Assembly (NCBI GenBank): GCA_964635325.1
Contig: CAZWOL010000015.1
Span: 1 to 49,578 of the forward strand
Source: BOG-1112 sp964635325
Lineage (GTDB): Bacteria; Bdellovibrionota_B; Oligoflexia; Oligoflexales; Bog-1112
Length of the DNA: 49,578 bases
Direction: 5' to 3'
The position numbers and the translations under genes are program-made. Below are positions 15,750 to 24,450 of the stretch, in pieces; positions within the stretch are counted from its first letter, which is position 1, and each line of letters begins with the position of its first letter. Below the pieces are notes generated by a model. The model searched no databases and was not told where the DNA came from. It worked only from the letters and a program-made list of their open reading frames with translations.

Positions 15750-18700
15750 TTAGGTGCTGCTCGGCACCCATTTGTCGATGACCTCGATAAGACTTTGACT
15801 GCGCACCGGTTTTACAACAATGTCATCCATTCCGCAATCGAAGCAAGCCTTTTGGTCATCTGAAGTTGCGTTTGCTGTGAGAGCGATAATGATATTTCGT
15901 TCTCCAGATGTTTTTTCTATTTGGCGAATTTCACGAGTCGCTGTGTAGCCATCCATCAGGGGCATTTGACAATCCATAAAGATGATATCGAATCTTTTGT
16001 CTTTAACTTCAGCAATAGCTTCAATACCATTCGAAACGATTTTGGATCGATGGTTTAGTCGTTTTAAAAACTTGGAAATAAGCTGTTGGTTGATAAGATT
16101 GTCTTCAACAACCAAAATATTTATAGATCTATTGTTTTTGGGGTGATTGTTGATTTTGACATTTGTGGGCGAGATCACTCCGGTGTTTGTGATTGCATTG
16201 AAGATTTCTGACTGATGAAAAGGCTTCTTTAGAGTTTTTTGGTTTGAATTTTCTGGCGAAAATACGACGGATTGATTTGATATTTCTGTGTCTAAGCAAA
16301 AGATGATTCTAGGTGATTTTTGTTTGAAGTCATACTCACGAATGGAATCGACAACGTGCTTTGTGTCTGTGCTTATATCCATGATGAAGACAGAATCTTC
16401 GACAGATTGCTCAATAGCAGCGACGATCAATGGAAAATCAAACTTAACGTCGCGAACCTCAAAACCCCAGCTTTTACAATAGTCACCTAGAACTTTCAAG
16501 AAATTTACATCATTAGTGACTACATGAACTTGTACGTTGTGTATTGGGTTTCTAGCGATGCTTTCCTCGCTCACTTTTTGAGGTAGGACGAACCAAAATG
16601 TCGTTCCTTCATTTTTCTTACTGCTAAAGCCGATCTCTCCACCCATTTGGTCGACTAACTTCTTGCAGATAGCCAAACCAAGACCCGTTCCTCCGAATTT
16701 TCTGGAAATAGAGGAGTCAACCTGAGTAAACGATTGAAAGAGGAGTTTGCCCTCTTCTTCGGTCATTCCTATTCCCGAATCAATGACTTCGAAGCGGATT
16801 GCAAACGATGTTTTTTTCTCAGAAGTTAGTCTGCATGAAACCGAACCATCTTCCGTGAATTTTACTGCGTTACTAAGGAGGTTTATGATGATTTGCCCAA
16901 TGCGGAGTGGGTCGCCAAGAAGTTTTTGTGGGATTGCCGGATCAATAAAGCTTAGAAGTTTGATTTTTTTAGCTTGAGCGCGTGGAGAAATTATGTCGAT
17001 ATTTCGTTCTACCAAAGTGCGAGGAGAGTATTCTATTTCTTCGAGTGTCATTTTCCCAGACTCGATCTTAGAAAGGTCGAGAATGTCATTTACGATGCCG
17101 AGTAGTACTTCTCCACAATTTTCAATNNNNNNNNNNNNNNNNNNNNNNNNNNNNNNNNNNNNNNNNNNNNNNNNNNNNNNNNNNNNNNNNNNNNNNNNNN
17201 NNNNNNNNNNNNNNNNNNNNNNNNNNATAAGCTCATGGCGTGAGTATCCTGATATCTCACAAAATTCATCATTGACCAAAGTAATTACACCTTTTGAATC
17301 GGTGAAAGCAACAATGGCGCTTCGATCCAGAGCATCGTGGTATAGCTTGGCGGTTTCTATTGCTTGATGGAGTTCTTCAGTATCTTGTGCAACAGCTAGA
17401 AAGCCATATATTTCACTTTTTTCGTTAATTAATGCTGTTATCGACAGACGAACGTGTGTAGTCTTCCCATCTTTTTTTACGTATGTCCATTCGTATTCAT
17501 CGGCAACGCCAAGGGTCGCTTTGGATATAAGGGAATCAAGTCCTGGTTCGATTTTTATGCCAATCTCATTGGAAAGTTGTGCTGCCCGCGAAATAAGCTC
17601 ATCTTTGGTATGAAATATTTGAATGGATTCCTTGTCAATGAGATCATCAGCTTTGTGTTTCAACATTTGTTCGGAACCTTTGTTGAAGGTTTTTATGATT
17701 CCATTCACATCTGTTGAAATAATGGAGAAATTAGCACTGTTTAATATGGCTCTCTGATATTCCAGCGCTTGAGTGAGTTGCTTCTCTGCTCTTTTTTGTT
17801 CGGTGACATCAATCACAATACCGAAAGTGCGGGTTGGTACTCCCGATTCAAAGAAAGTCTTACCTCGCAAAAAAATGGCTCTTCTTGCCTGATCGTTCTG
17901 ACGTATAATTTGACACTCTAAGGAAAAGCTTTCTTTGCCTGCAATAGATGCCAAAGCTTCTTTGGTTCTTGAGCGATCTTGTGGTACCACCAACTCAAGA
18001 AATTTTTCTAGGCTGAGAGCTTCTTTTAAGTTGTCTAGGCCATAGAGATCGCCTAGTTTCGAGCTTGTCCAAATCTCTCCGGTCGTGAGATCTCTACCCC
18101 ATGCGCCAATTCCTGCTGTTGCAAGGGTAGTTTCCATTCTCTCCGTCCAGTTGGACTCAGTTTCTCGAAGTTTGCTAATGTCCGATACCAACACAAAGAA
18201 TCCATTGACTTTACCATCCAAAAAATCTGGAACATATTGCGCCCACGTGTAGCCAGTCTTTCCGTCTGGCTTTTTGATCTCTCTTTCGAAATTTTGGACT
18301 ATTCCATTTAGAGCAGACTGTATATAAGGCAGGTTTTTGTAAAATAAATCATCACCAAGTAAGTCCTTCATATGCATGCCAACAGTTTCGTGTTGCGATT
18401 TGCCAAACCATTCGCGATAGCCTTTGTTCGCAAACATACAAATGAGTTCATTGGACCAATAGCCAACCATCCCTGGTAAGTTGGAAGCAAGCTTTTGAAT
18501 GAATTCACGACCGGATTGTTCTTTTTCTGAAAGTATTTTTGCAGCAGCAAGAGAGGAATGTAGATCTTGGAAAAGTTTTTCGTTTTCGCGCTTGATCGCG
18601 ATTTCAAGTTCAATGTTTCTGGTGATTATGGAGTAACCGAGATGTTCACCGTCGTTTCCTAATACTTTAGAAATGACCACATGCGCTTGAAATGCTTGCT

Positions 18701-19595
18701 TGTCTTTTCGTACTCGAATAGCATCACATTCATAGTATCCATACTTATATGCTTCTGCGAGATGTTCACTCAATTTTTCACTAAATCCTTCATCTACACT
18801 ATCAAATATTCGAAAGTGTGAGCCCACAACTTCATCGGCATCATATCCCTTGAGAAGTTGAGCCCCCTTGTTCCAAGTCATGATGATGCCATCTTTGTCG
18901 ATCATGTAGATGCCAAATCCACTAATCCCATCGAGTAAAGATTTGAGAATATTTTCCTTTGCAGGTGAAAACAGGCTGAAAAATTTGGATCGTCGATCTT
19001 CTGAAATTGTAAAGAGTATAAATAGCCCACTTAGGAATATGGTGATTAGAGCAAAAAGAATAATTAGACTTTTTTCTGCCGATCTTAGTTCATCTTCTGC
19101 GTTGGTTTGGTAGAGCTGAACAACTTGGTCAAGTGTATTCAGGAGTTTGGATGTGGAGATCTCTCGGGAGACTAGCTTTTGAATTCTTTGTGAATCTATG
19201 ACACCTTGTGCAGCATCTTGTGAGCGTCCAATAAATTCTGACATAAGTTGATCTAGACCTACGCTTTCGCTCGATCCAGCATAGACCGCTTTTATAGAAG
19301 GAAATGGCTTAGCCTCATCTTTTAGTTTTTGATGGTGCTCCGTAATGGTCTTTAGAGTTTCTAAGATTTCGGCATTGACTGACTGAGATTTAGACTGAGA
19401 ATAGAGAAGTAGCAGGGTGTCGACGCGTTGAGTCAATAGTCGCTGTCGACCTGCTATGTTAATTGTCTGTGCATTGTGCTGTCCGATTTCTAAAACATGT
19501 GAAATCGAGAGATATAGAATTATAGAGGTTGCTAATAATGATGCTATGATGATTGTATATTTTAAATGAGCTTTTATTGATTTTGATAGTGGCAT
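15750..19595 (-). CDS. Membrane hybrid histidine kinase with PilJ-like sensor and five PAS domains (gapped)
   Basis: A signal-transducing kinase interrupted by the assembly gap. Membrane segments at about 13-33 and 176-196 flank a periplasmic domain with NIAGRQRLLTQR (47-58), the hallmark of the PilJ/NarX-type input domain. PAS domains follow at about 215-330, 365-475, 485-600 and 612-740; a fifth begins near 751 and is cut at residue 789. After the gap come the end of the dimerisation domain, an ATPase domain (NLLSNAVKF, then FGGTGLGLAI), a degenerate receiver and a full C-terminal receiver (FMDCQMPLMDG). The phosphoacceptor histidine falls in the gap. AGGAG precedes ATG 19595 by five bases. 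The stimulus is unknown. Confidence 0.9.
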   Translation of the reverse strand: MPLSKSIKAHLKYTIIIASLLATSIILYLSISHVLEIGQHNAQTINIAGRQRLLTQRVDTLLLLYSQSKSQSVNAEILETLKTITEHHQKLKDEAKPFPSIKAVYAGSSESVGLDQLMSEFIGRSQDAAQGVIDSQRIQKLVSREISTSKLLNTLDQVVQLYQTNAEDELRSAEKSLIILFALITIFLSGLFILFTISEDRRSKFFSLFSPAKENILKSLLDGISGFGIYMIDKDGIIMTWNKGAQLLKGYDADEVVGSHFRIFDSVDEGFSEKLSEHLAEAYKYGYYECDAIRVRKDKQAFQAHVVISKVLGNDGEHLGYSIITRNIELEIAIKRENEKLFQDLHSSLAAAKILSEKEQSGREFIQKLASNLPGMVGYWSNELICMFANKGYREWFGKSQHETVGMHMKDLLGDDLFYKNLPYIQSALNGIVQNFEREIKKPDGKTGYTWAQYVPDFLDGKVNGFFVLVSDISKLRETESNWTERMETTLATAGIGAWGRDLTTGEIWTSSKLGDLYGLDNLKEALSLEKFLELVVPQDRSRTKEALASIAGKESFSLECQIIRQNDQARRAIFLRGKTFFESGVPTRTFGIVIDVTEQKRAEKQLTQALEYQRAILNSANFSIISTDVNGIIKTFNKGSEQMLKHKADDLIDKESIQIFHTKDELISRAAQLSNEIGIKIEPGLDSLISKATLGVADEYEWTYVKKDGKTTHVRLSITALINEKSEIYGFLAVAQDTEELHQAIETAKLYHDALDRSAIVAFTDSKGVITLVNDEFCEISGYSRHELXXXXXXXXXXXXXXXXXXXXXXXXXXXXXXXXXXIENCGEVLLGIVNDILDLSKIESGKMTLEEIEYSPRTLVERNIDIISPRAQAKKIKLLSFIDPAIPQKLLGDPLRIGQIIINLLSNAVKFTEDGSVSCRLTSEKKTSFAIRFEVIDSGIGMTEEEGKLLFQSFTQVDSSISRKFGGTGLGLAICKKLVDQMGGEIGFSSKKNEGTTFWFVLPQKVSEESIARNPIHNVQVHVVTNDVNFLKVLGDYCKSWGFEVRDVKFDFPLIVAAIEQSVEDSVFIMDISTDTKHVVDSIREYDFKQKSPRIIFCLDTEISNQSVVFSPENSNQKTLKKPFHQSEIFNAITNTGVISPTNVKINNHPKNNRSINILVVEDNLINQQLISKFLKRLNHRSKIVSNGIEAIAEVKDKRFDIIFMDCQMPLMDGYTATREIRQIEKTSGERNIIIALTANATSDDQKACFDCGMDDIVVKPVRSQSLIEVIDKWVPSST
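17127..17226. other. Assembly gap of 100 N
   Basis: Exactly 100 N, the conventional filler for a gap of unknown length. It sits inside the hybrid kinase gene. The frame stays open across it, but the 34 placeholder codons are too few for the missing rest of a PAS domain plus the H-box region, so the real gap is probably several hundred bases. Confidence 0.98.
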
Positions 19596-19712
19596 TTAAG
19601 CTCCTAAGATACACGGTAATCATCCATTATTTTATAATAGATAGAATTTTTTTGAGACTTGCTAATATAAACTGTGTTCCTATGCTCATTCTTCCTCTTG
19701 CTCCTCAGATGC

Positions 19713-20378
19713 TTAGAAATTGCTTTGCTGAAAGACAGTGACTTTTTCAGCGCCGCAATTTTTGTTTGCATCGAGCGAGCGTTGGGGATTGACGCATGGA
19801 GAAACAACAACCCGAATCTCACCTTTGGGTGCATTTTGTATGACATGGGTATCGAGCATAAATCCCTTGGGTGCTAGAGCTGTTGGATTGCAGTCACCAG
19901 GGTCTGGGACGCTGCAAATATAGTATTTGTAATAATCAGCATCACTCAGCAAGCTAATGTGTAGGAGCAATTTACGTAGCTTTGCGTTTTTATCTTTGAT
20001 ATTTGGATCAGGGTTGGGAACTATTTGTTCCTCAACATTTAGAGTGCTTAGATGCAATGTGGTTGGGTCGATTTTTTTTCCAGTTGAAGTCGTATCGACT
20101 AGCCCGAGGCTATTGCCTACGGAAATTTTTCCGACTCCAACAGCTGCATTAGAAACTCCAACCGTTTTGTCAAGATTGCGTCCTTGAGCGTTTACATTCA
20201 CTTGCGTCGATGTGCTTGTTAGACCGTCACCTGTAGTTCTAGGACCAATGCTGAGCTGCTCTGTAAGCAAAGCATTTGCATCTGCCAAATCCCCCTTAGA
20301 CTGACCAGGTTTCTTGCAAGCCTGTGTCATCAGCCCAAGGCTGAGACCTATTGCTGCAAAATGGAATTGTCGTCGCAT
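19713..20378 (-). CDS. Hypothetical lipoprotein, 221 aa
   Basis: An Arg-Arg n-region, a hydrophobic core (7-17) and lipobox TQAC give a lipidated Cys21. Residues 25-110 are rich in Gly, Thr, Ser, Asn and Val and look extended or disordered; residues 130-221 are more compact and contain four Cys (ICSVPDPGDC, SPC, NCG) that could form two disulfides. No family recognised. It lies 117 bases upstream of the hybrid kinase on the same strand, so a shared transcript is possible but not shown. The ribosome site before ATG 20378 is weak (GGGTAG). Confidence 0.72.
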   Translation of the reverse strand: MRRQFHFAAIGLSLGLMTQACKKPGQSKGDLADANALLTEQLSIGPRTTGDGLTSTSTQVNVNAQGRNLDKTVGVSNAAVGVGKISVGNSLGLVDTTSTGKKIDPTTLHLSTLNVEEQIVPNPDPNIKDKNAKLRKLLLHISLLSDADYYKYYICSVPDPGDCNPTALAPKGFMLDTHVIQNAPKGEIRVVVSPCVNPQRSLDANKNCGAEKVTVFQQSNF

Positions 20379-20425
20379 TAACTACCCAATCTTTTAGATG
20401 ATCTGTATTTGCTATCGGGAAACTA

Positions 20426-20575
20426 TTAAAATACTTGAGGAACATCCATCAATCCAAGAACTATCCATGGATGTAGACAAAAATGACGAATAGAACACAG
20501 AGGTTCAAGACCCATTTGAGGACGCTTTTCCAACGCATCTTTGATGTCTCCTAGGGCGTCCTTCGGATTCGCCAT
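20426..20575 (-). CDS. Possible small protein or frameshifted tail, 49 aa
   Basis: A short open frame from ATG 20575. Its codons match those of neighbouring genes and its sequence looks protein-like, with a charged start, two Cys and the hydrophobic HPWIVLGLMDVP end. The frame is open further upstream to 20683, overlapping the 3' end of the next gene in another frame, so it could also be that gene's tail after a frameshift. No clear ribosome site is seen. No family recognised. Confidence 0.35.
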   Translation of the reverse strand: MANPKDALGDIKDALEKRPQMGLEPLCSIRHFCLHPWIVLGLMDVPQVF

Positions 20576-20609
20576 AGAAATCTTGATTGTGCGAAATTTT
20601 TTTAGAAAT

Positions 20610-21131
20610 CTAGAGCGGACCGATAGTTTTCTCGGAGAGTAATTTAAGACCTGCTCGAATAGCACCAATTTCGGAGTAGCCACAAGCGGTCAGAGCGTGA
20701 AGCATTGCTAGATCGTCTTGGCTTAGACGAAAGGACTTTAGGCAGGAGGCTTTTACTCCCTCATGTCCAAAATGTGGGATCCAACGCAGGTAGTCTCGAG
20801 CTGGTATTCCATGGAAGCTTCGTGTAGCTTTTGCGTTGCGAATTTCTAGCAAAAGCTTTTTAAGCTCGGGGGGGCACTCGCCTAGGTCTTCAAAAATTCC
20901 TGGTTTTTTCAGAATTAAAGCGGGTAGAACCTCATAAATTCTGGGCTCAATTTGGGCTGCCCAGAGACAATCTTTAATTTTAATTTTAGTGCGATGCGCG
21001 TGGTAGCCTTCAGTAGGCTGAAGGGCATTGTTGTGAATTAAACATTCAATCACCTTTTTGAAACGTGGTGTATTCCGCTTTTTTGCAATCGCGTCAAACT
21101 TTTTTTTGGCTTCGCTTATGAGATCAAGCAT
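20610..21131 (-). CDS. Hypothetical protein with ribbon-helix-helix-like C-terminus
   Basis: 173 aa, without signal peptide or membrane segments. Residues 1-120 are basic and mixed, of no family I know. The end (about 130-168) reads as a short strand (KSFRLS) followed by two helices containing DDLAMLHALTACGYSEIGAI and RAGLKLL, which resembles the ribbon-helix-helix fold of CopG/ParD-type DNA-binding proteins. The spacer upstream holds three inverted repeats that could be its operators. No toxin-like partner is evident downstream except the possible 49-aa frame. Function unknown; DNA binding is an inference from the C-terminal pattern only. Confidence 0.68.
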   Translation of the reverse strand: MLDLISEAKKKFDAIAKKRNTPRFKKVIECLIHNNALQPTEGYHAHRTKIKIKDCLWAAQIEPRIYEVLPALILKKPGIFEDLGECPPELKKLLLEIRNAKATRSFHGIPARDYLRWIPHFGHEGVKASCLKSFRLSQDDLAMLHALTACGYSEIGAIRAGLKLLSEKTIGPL

Positions 21132-21440
21132 TTTGTATCAACTTTTTCAAATTAACATCGTAGATTTTGCATAGCTTCAAAAATAATTCCGTCGGCTCTT
21201 TGGAAAGGTATTCTATTAAAATAGAAAGATTTTTTTCGGGGGCTTTCACAATTTTTGAAAGAAGCACATATTCAGCTTTTCTAGCATAACGCAGTCCTTA
21301 AAATTATGTATATACATATTAACATAATTTGTATTGCATAATCTAGATCGAATGTTCAACTCCAGTAGAGTCTCAAATCCGCTGTTCTCGTCTATACTAG
21401 TCCTGTACCTTATCTAAAAACTAACGAAAGGCACCCTAGG
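21132..21440. other. 309-base AT-rich spacer with three inverted repeats
   Basis: No gene is seen here. It lies between divergent genes and holds a perfect 16-bp palindrome TTCTATTAAAATAGAA (21211-21226), an inverted repeat CTTTCA-N7-TGAAAG (21243-21261) and a perfect 14-bp palindrome TATGTATATACATA (21305-21318). A -10-like TATACT (21393-21398) precedes the small plus-strand gene. These are likely operator or promoter elements of one or both flanking genes. Confidence 0.5.
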
Positions 21441-21683
21441 ATGAACCACCCCTTCACCAGTGTTGCACGTATCGCTCTTGCAGAGATCGTTAAGAAACAT
21501 ACTCAGCCTTCCAAATTCGGTCATTTTCTGTCCGAACCGGCTCTTGCCGAACTGGTCGAGGACCTTTTAGAATTTGTAGAGACAAGCCGAAAACTAAAGG
21601 TGGGGGGCGATCGGCTTATACAGCAGAACCCAGCCGAAGCGGTTCCAAAATCTCGTTCCCCAAACCGGCCAACTTTGCGATAA
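21441..21683 (+). CDS. Small hypothetical protein, 80 aa
   Basis: The first 55 residues look like a real helical, leucine- and glutamate-rich protein; the last 25 (Gly, Pro, Arg rich) are less convincing and coincide with a G-rich change in base composition. A TATACT -10-like element lies 43 bases upstream and AAAGG precedes the ATG. It is on the same strand as hflX, 108 bases ahead. It is not Hfq, the usual neighbour of hflX in enterobacteria. No family recognised; it might be a leader gene or a chance frame. Confidence 0.42.
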   Translation: MNHPFTSVARIALAEIVKKHTQPSKFGHFLSEPALAELVEDLLEFVETSRKLKVGGDRLIQQNPAEAVPKSRSPNRPTLR

Positions 21684-21771
21684 AGGACCGGTTCAGAGAA
21701 ACCAGGGGCATCCATAAAGGAGCGGCCCAGAACGAAAAGGGGGCTAACCATTACGCCATACGCAGAGACGT

Positions 21772-21789
21772 CCAACTCTCAGAAGTTGG
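21772..21789 (+). promoter_or_regulatory. Hairpin over the hflX ribosome binding region
   Basis: CCAACT-CTCAGA-AGTTGG forms a perfect 6-bp stem ending two bases before ATG 21792. The 3' arm covers the in-frame TTG (21786) and part of the GGGA that would serve as ribosome site, so folding could limit hflX translation. Confidence 0.4.
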
Positions 21790-21791
21790 GA

Positions 21792-23051
21792 ATGAAAGAA
21801 ACACTTCCGGTGGCTATCGTTGTCGGTGTTCAAACACAGGGAAATGAACTTGAACAAGTTCATGCTGACCTCGATGAATTGACAAGATTGCTCGATACGT
21901 TAGGCTTCCAATGTAGTCATCGTGTCGTCCAAAAATGCGCAAAGCTATCGGCAGCACATCTCATAGGCCTAGGTAAACTTCAAGAGCTTCAGAGCATCGC
22001 AGCAAGCACTGGAGCAACTTACGTAGTCGTAGATCACGCCTTAACTGGAGCCCAGGTCAAAAATATTGAGTCCCTTACCTGCTGTAAAGTACTCGATCGT
22101 TCTGCCGTTATCCTCGATATCTTTGCTAAGCATGCAAAAAGCAAAGAAGCCAAAACCCAAGTAGAAATCGCACGACTCGAATACCAACTTCCCCGTATGG
22201 TTGGTGCATGGACTCACTTTGTGAAACAGTCTGGGGGGCATGTTGCTATGCGTGGGGCTGGTGAAAAGCAGATCGAAATCGATCGACGACGAGCCCGAGA
22301 ACGTATCAGCAGCTTGCAAAAGAAACTCGACGTCATCCGCAAAGAGCGTGATACACAGCGCAAACTCCGACGTAACGAGCTCAAGGTTTCGATTGTAGGC
22401 TATACCAACAGTGGTAAAACGACCCTGATGAACGGGCTTACCCACTGTGGTACACAAGGCGAAGACCGTCTTTTTGCCACTCTTGATGCCTCTGTGCGTG
22501 CTATTGACCCAGGTACGCGTCCGTCTATTCTGCTTAGCGACACGGTTGGTTTTATTCGTAAGCTCCCTCCGACTCTAGTGGCATCGTTCATGTCGACGTT
22601 AGAAGAGGTGCTCAATGCAGACTTGCTCATCCATGTTGTAGATGTTTCCGATCCTAACTTCGAACTTCAAATGCAGACCACAGAAAACGTGCTCAACGAA
22701 ATTGGTGCAGCATCTGTACCCGTAGTGCTTGTTTTTAATAAAATCGATCGAATCCATGATCCACTTATGGAAAAATTACTGCGCAAAAAGTTTCGTGAGA
22801 GCTATTTTGTGTCTGCATTCTCTATGGATCATATGAAATTATTGCGTAGCGAGATTTTTAGGTTTTTTACAGAGCAATTTGAAGAAGCGCATATACGCCT
22901 CCCCTATGATCAGCTTCCTGCCTGGTCGCTAGTTCATCGATCCTGTGTTATTCTGCAAGAAAGTTATGAAGCCGAAGGCTATGGGTCCTTTCATGTGAAG
23001 GCACCTACCTCGGTTCTCGCAAAATTACAAAACTATATTGCTATCGGATAA
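21792..23051 (+). CDS. hflX: GTPase HflX
   Basis: A ribosome-associated GTPase that splits stalled 70S ribosomes under stress in studied bacteria. The N-terminal HflX domain (about 5-110) is followed by the basic coiled linker (RGAGEKQIEIDRRRARERI), then the G domain: P-loop GYTNSGKTT (G1), DTVGFIRKLP (G3) and NKIDRI (G4), with switch I Thr in FATLDAS. Length 419 aa matches the family. I use ATG 21792; a TTG two codons upstream is in frame. A hairpin lies on the start region. pgi follows 11 bases after the stop, so the two may share a transcript. Confidence 0.95.
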   Translation: MKETLPVAIVVGVQTQGNELEQVHADLDELTRLLDTLGFQCSHRVVQKCAKLSAAHLIGLGKLQELQSIAASTGATYVVVDHALTGAQVKNIESLTCCKVLDRSAVILDIFAKHAKSKEAKTQVEIARLEYQLPRMVGAWTHFVKQSGGHVAMRGAGEKQIEIDRRRARERISSLQKKLDVIRKERDTQRKLRRNELKVSIVGYTNSGKTTLMNGLTHCGTQGEDRLFATLDASVRAIDPGTRPSILLSDTVGFIRKLPPTLVASFMSTLEEVLNADLLIHVVDVSDPNFELQMQTTENVLNEIGAASVPVVLVFNKIDRIHDPLMEKLLRKKFRESYFVSAFSMDHMKLLRSEIFRFFTEQFEEAHIRLPYDQLPAWSLVHRSCVILQESYEAEGYGSFHVKAPTSVLAKLQNYIAIG

Positions 23052-23062
23052 GGGATTTCTTT

Positions 23063-24382
23063 ATGCTGCTGACTGTTGAAACGAACCGTCTACCAGAAGC
23101 TATGCGCGAAGAAATGAATGCGCTTTTGCCAGAAGCCTTTCAACATTTGACTTCGCTTAAAAACAAAACATGTACGGGTGCTGACGCTACAGGTTGGTGG
23201 AACTGGCCAGAACACTCCGGTTTTGAAGAACAGCGTCGTATTAAGGATCTCGTCTCTCGGTTGGAGCTTCCCTACGATCTTATCGTAGTTATAGGCATTG
23301 GAGGGTCCTATGCGGGTACCAAGGCAATTAGCGAGGCCTTGCGACACCGTTATGACGAATGGCTTATCGATGCTCCTGCAGGGCAGATTCCAATCGTTTA
23401 TGCTGGGCATAATCTGTCTGAACAAAATATGCTCGAACTTCTCGACCTGCTAAGAGAACGTGAACCAATCGTCAACGTGATCAGTAAGTCTGGTTCGACG
23501 ATCGAACCCAATGTAGCCTTTCGTGTTATTGAAGACATGCTCTGCAAACGTTTTGGTCGTGAAGCTCAAAAACGCATACTTGTTACAACACAAGACGATA
23601 AAAATCCTCTCTGCGAACTCGCGAACAAACGTTCCTATCCTCTGCTTCCCATTCCGCAAAATGTAGGAGGACGCTACTCAGTGCTGACAGCTGCAGGGCT
23701 AGTTCCCCTTAGTCTTGCGGGTTATGATGTCGACGCTCTGCTCTCGGGAGCTGATGCCTTGTATGCAAGTCTTCGAGATCTTGAGACGCCCGATCATCCT
23801 GTCTTGCAATATGCAGCTTATAGGACTCTCGCATGGAAGCATGACAAACGTATCGAAGTGCTTGCCTATCGCGAGCCAAAACTCCTTGCAATGGTGGAGT
23901 GGTGGAAGCAGTTGTTTGGTGAGTCTGATGCAAAAGATGGCAAAGGTTTGATGCCGATGGGTATGTCATACACAACCGATCTGCATTCTCTTGGACAGTA
24001 TCTACAAGAAGGTCCTCTGACGATGGTCGAGACTTTTTTGAATGTAGGTCCGACGAGTGCTATGGTTGAAAGACGAGTTAAGATTCCGAGCGATGAGCAA
24101 GGTGACCAACAGAATCTACGTTCTCTATACCATCGTTATATAGAAGAACTCGATCAAGCAGCATGGCAGGCATCACAGCACGCTCATTCACAACGTGGAG
24201 TGCCGTGCCTTGAGCTGAATCTCAAAAGCTTAGACATGTATCATTTGGGCTATCTAATCGCATTTTTTCAAACAGCTTGTGCAGTGGGTGGGCTTATGCT
24301 GGGTGTAAATCCTTTCAACCAACCTGGGGTCGAAGTTTATAAGAAAGAGATGCTCCGATTGTTAGGAAAAACAGAAAAGTAG
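23063..24382 (+). CDS. pgi: Glucose-6-phosphate isomerase
   Basis: Interconverts glucose 6-phosphate and fructose 6-phosphate in glycolysis. It is the short bacillus-type form (439 aa rather than about 550). Two SIS sugar-phosphate domains are visible through GIGGSYAGTKAI and SKSGSTIEPNVAFR. The catalytic Glu region LQEGP (about 313-317) and the C-terminal Lys in GVEVYKKEML are present. AAGGGA lies 8 bases before the ATG. It follows hflX closely and ends in a strong hairpin shared with topA. Confidence 0.96.
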   Translation: MLLTVETNRLPEAMREEMNALLPEAFQHLTSLKNKTCTGADATGWWNWPEHSGFEEQRRIKDLVSRLELPYDLIVVIGIGGSYAGTKAISEALRHRYDEWLIDAPAGQIPIVYAGHNLSEQNMLELLDLLREREPIVNVISKSGSTIEPNVAFRVIEDMLCKRFGREAQKRILVTTQDDKNPLCELANKRSYPLLPIPQNVGGRYSVLTAAGLVPLSLAGYDVDALLSGADALYASLRDLETPDHPVLQYAAYRTLAWKHDKRIEVLAYREPKLLAMVEWWKQLFGESDAKDGKGLMPMGMSYTTDLHSLGQYLQEGPLTMVETFLNVGPTSAMVERRVKIPSDEQGDQQNLRSLYHRYIEELDQAAWQASQHAHSQRGVPCLELNLKSLDMYHLGYLIAFFQTACAVGGLMLGVNPFNQPGVEVYKKEMLRLLGKTEK

Positions 24383-24428
24383 CTTCATCTCGAGTGAAGT
24401 CTGTGTGACAGGCGCACTCGAGATGAAG
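24383..24428. terminator. Bidirectional terminator between pgi and topA
   Basis: CTTCATCTCGAGTG (24383-24396) and its exact inverted copy (24415-24428) form a 14-bp stem with an 18-base loop, itself able to pair CTGT with ACAG. It starts at the pgi stop codon and lies just past the topA stop. On the minus strand the stem is followed by a T-rich stretch (TTTTCTGTTTTT), so termination of topA is best supported. Confidence 0.8.
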
Positions 24429-24450
24429 CACGTGACTTTCTAGATGAATG

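Noticed and set aside
16993..17367. Plus-strand open frame through the N gap
   Set aside because: It exists only because N codons are read as open and is antisense to the kinase gene.
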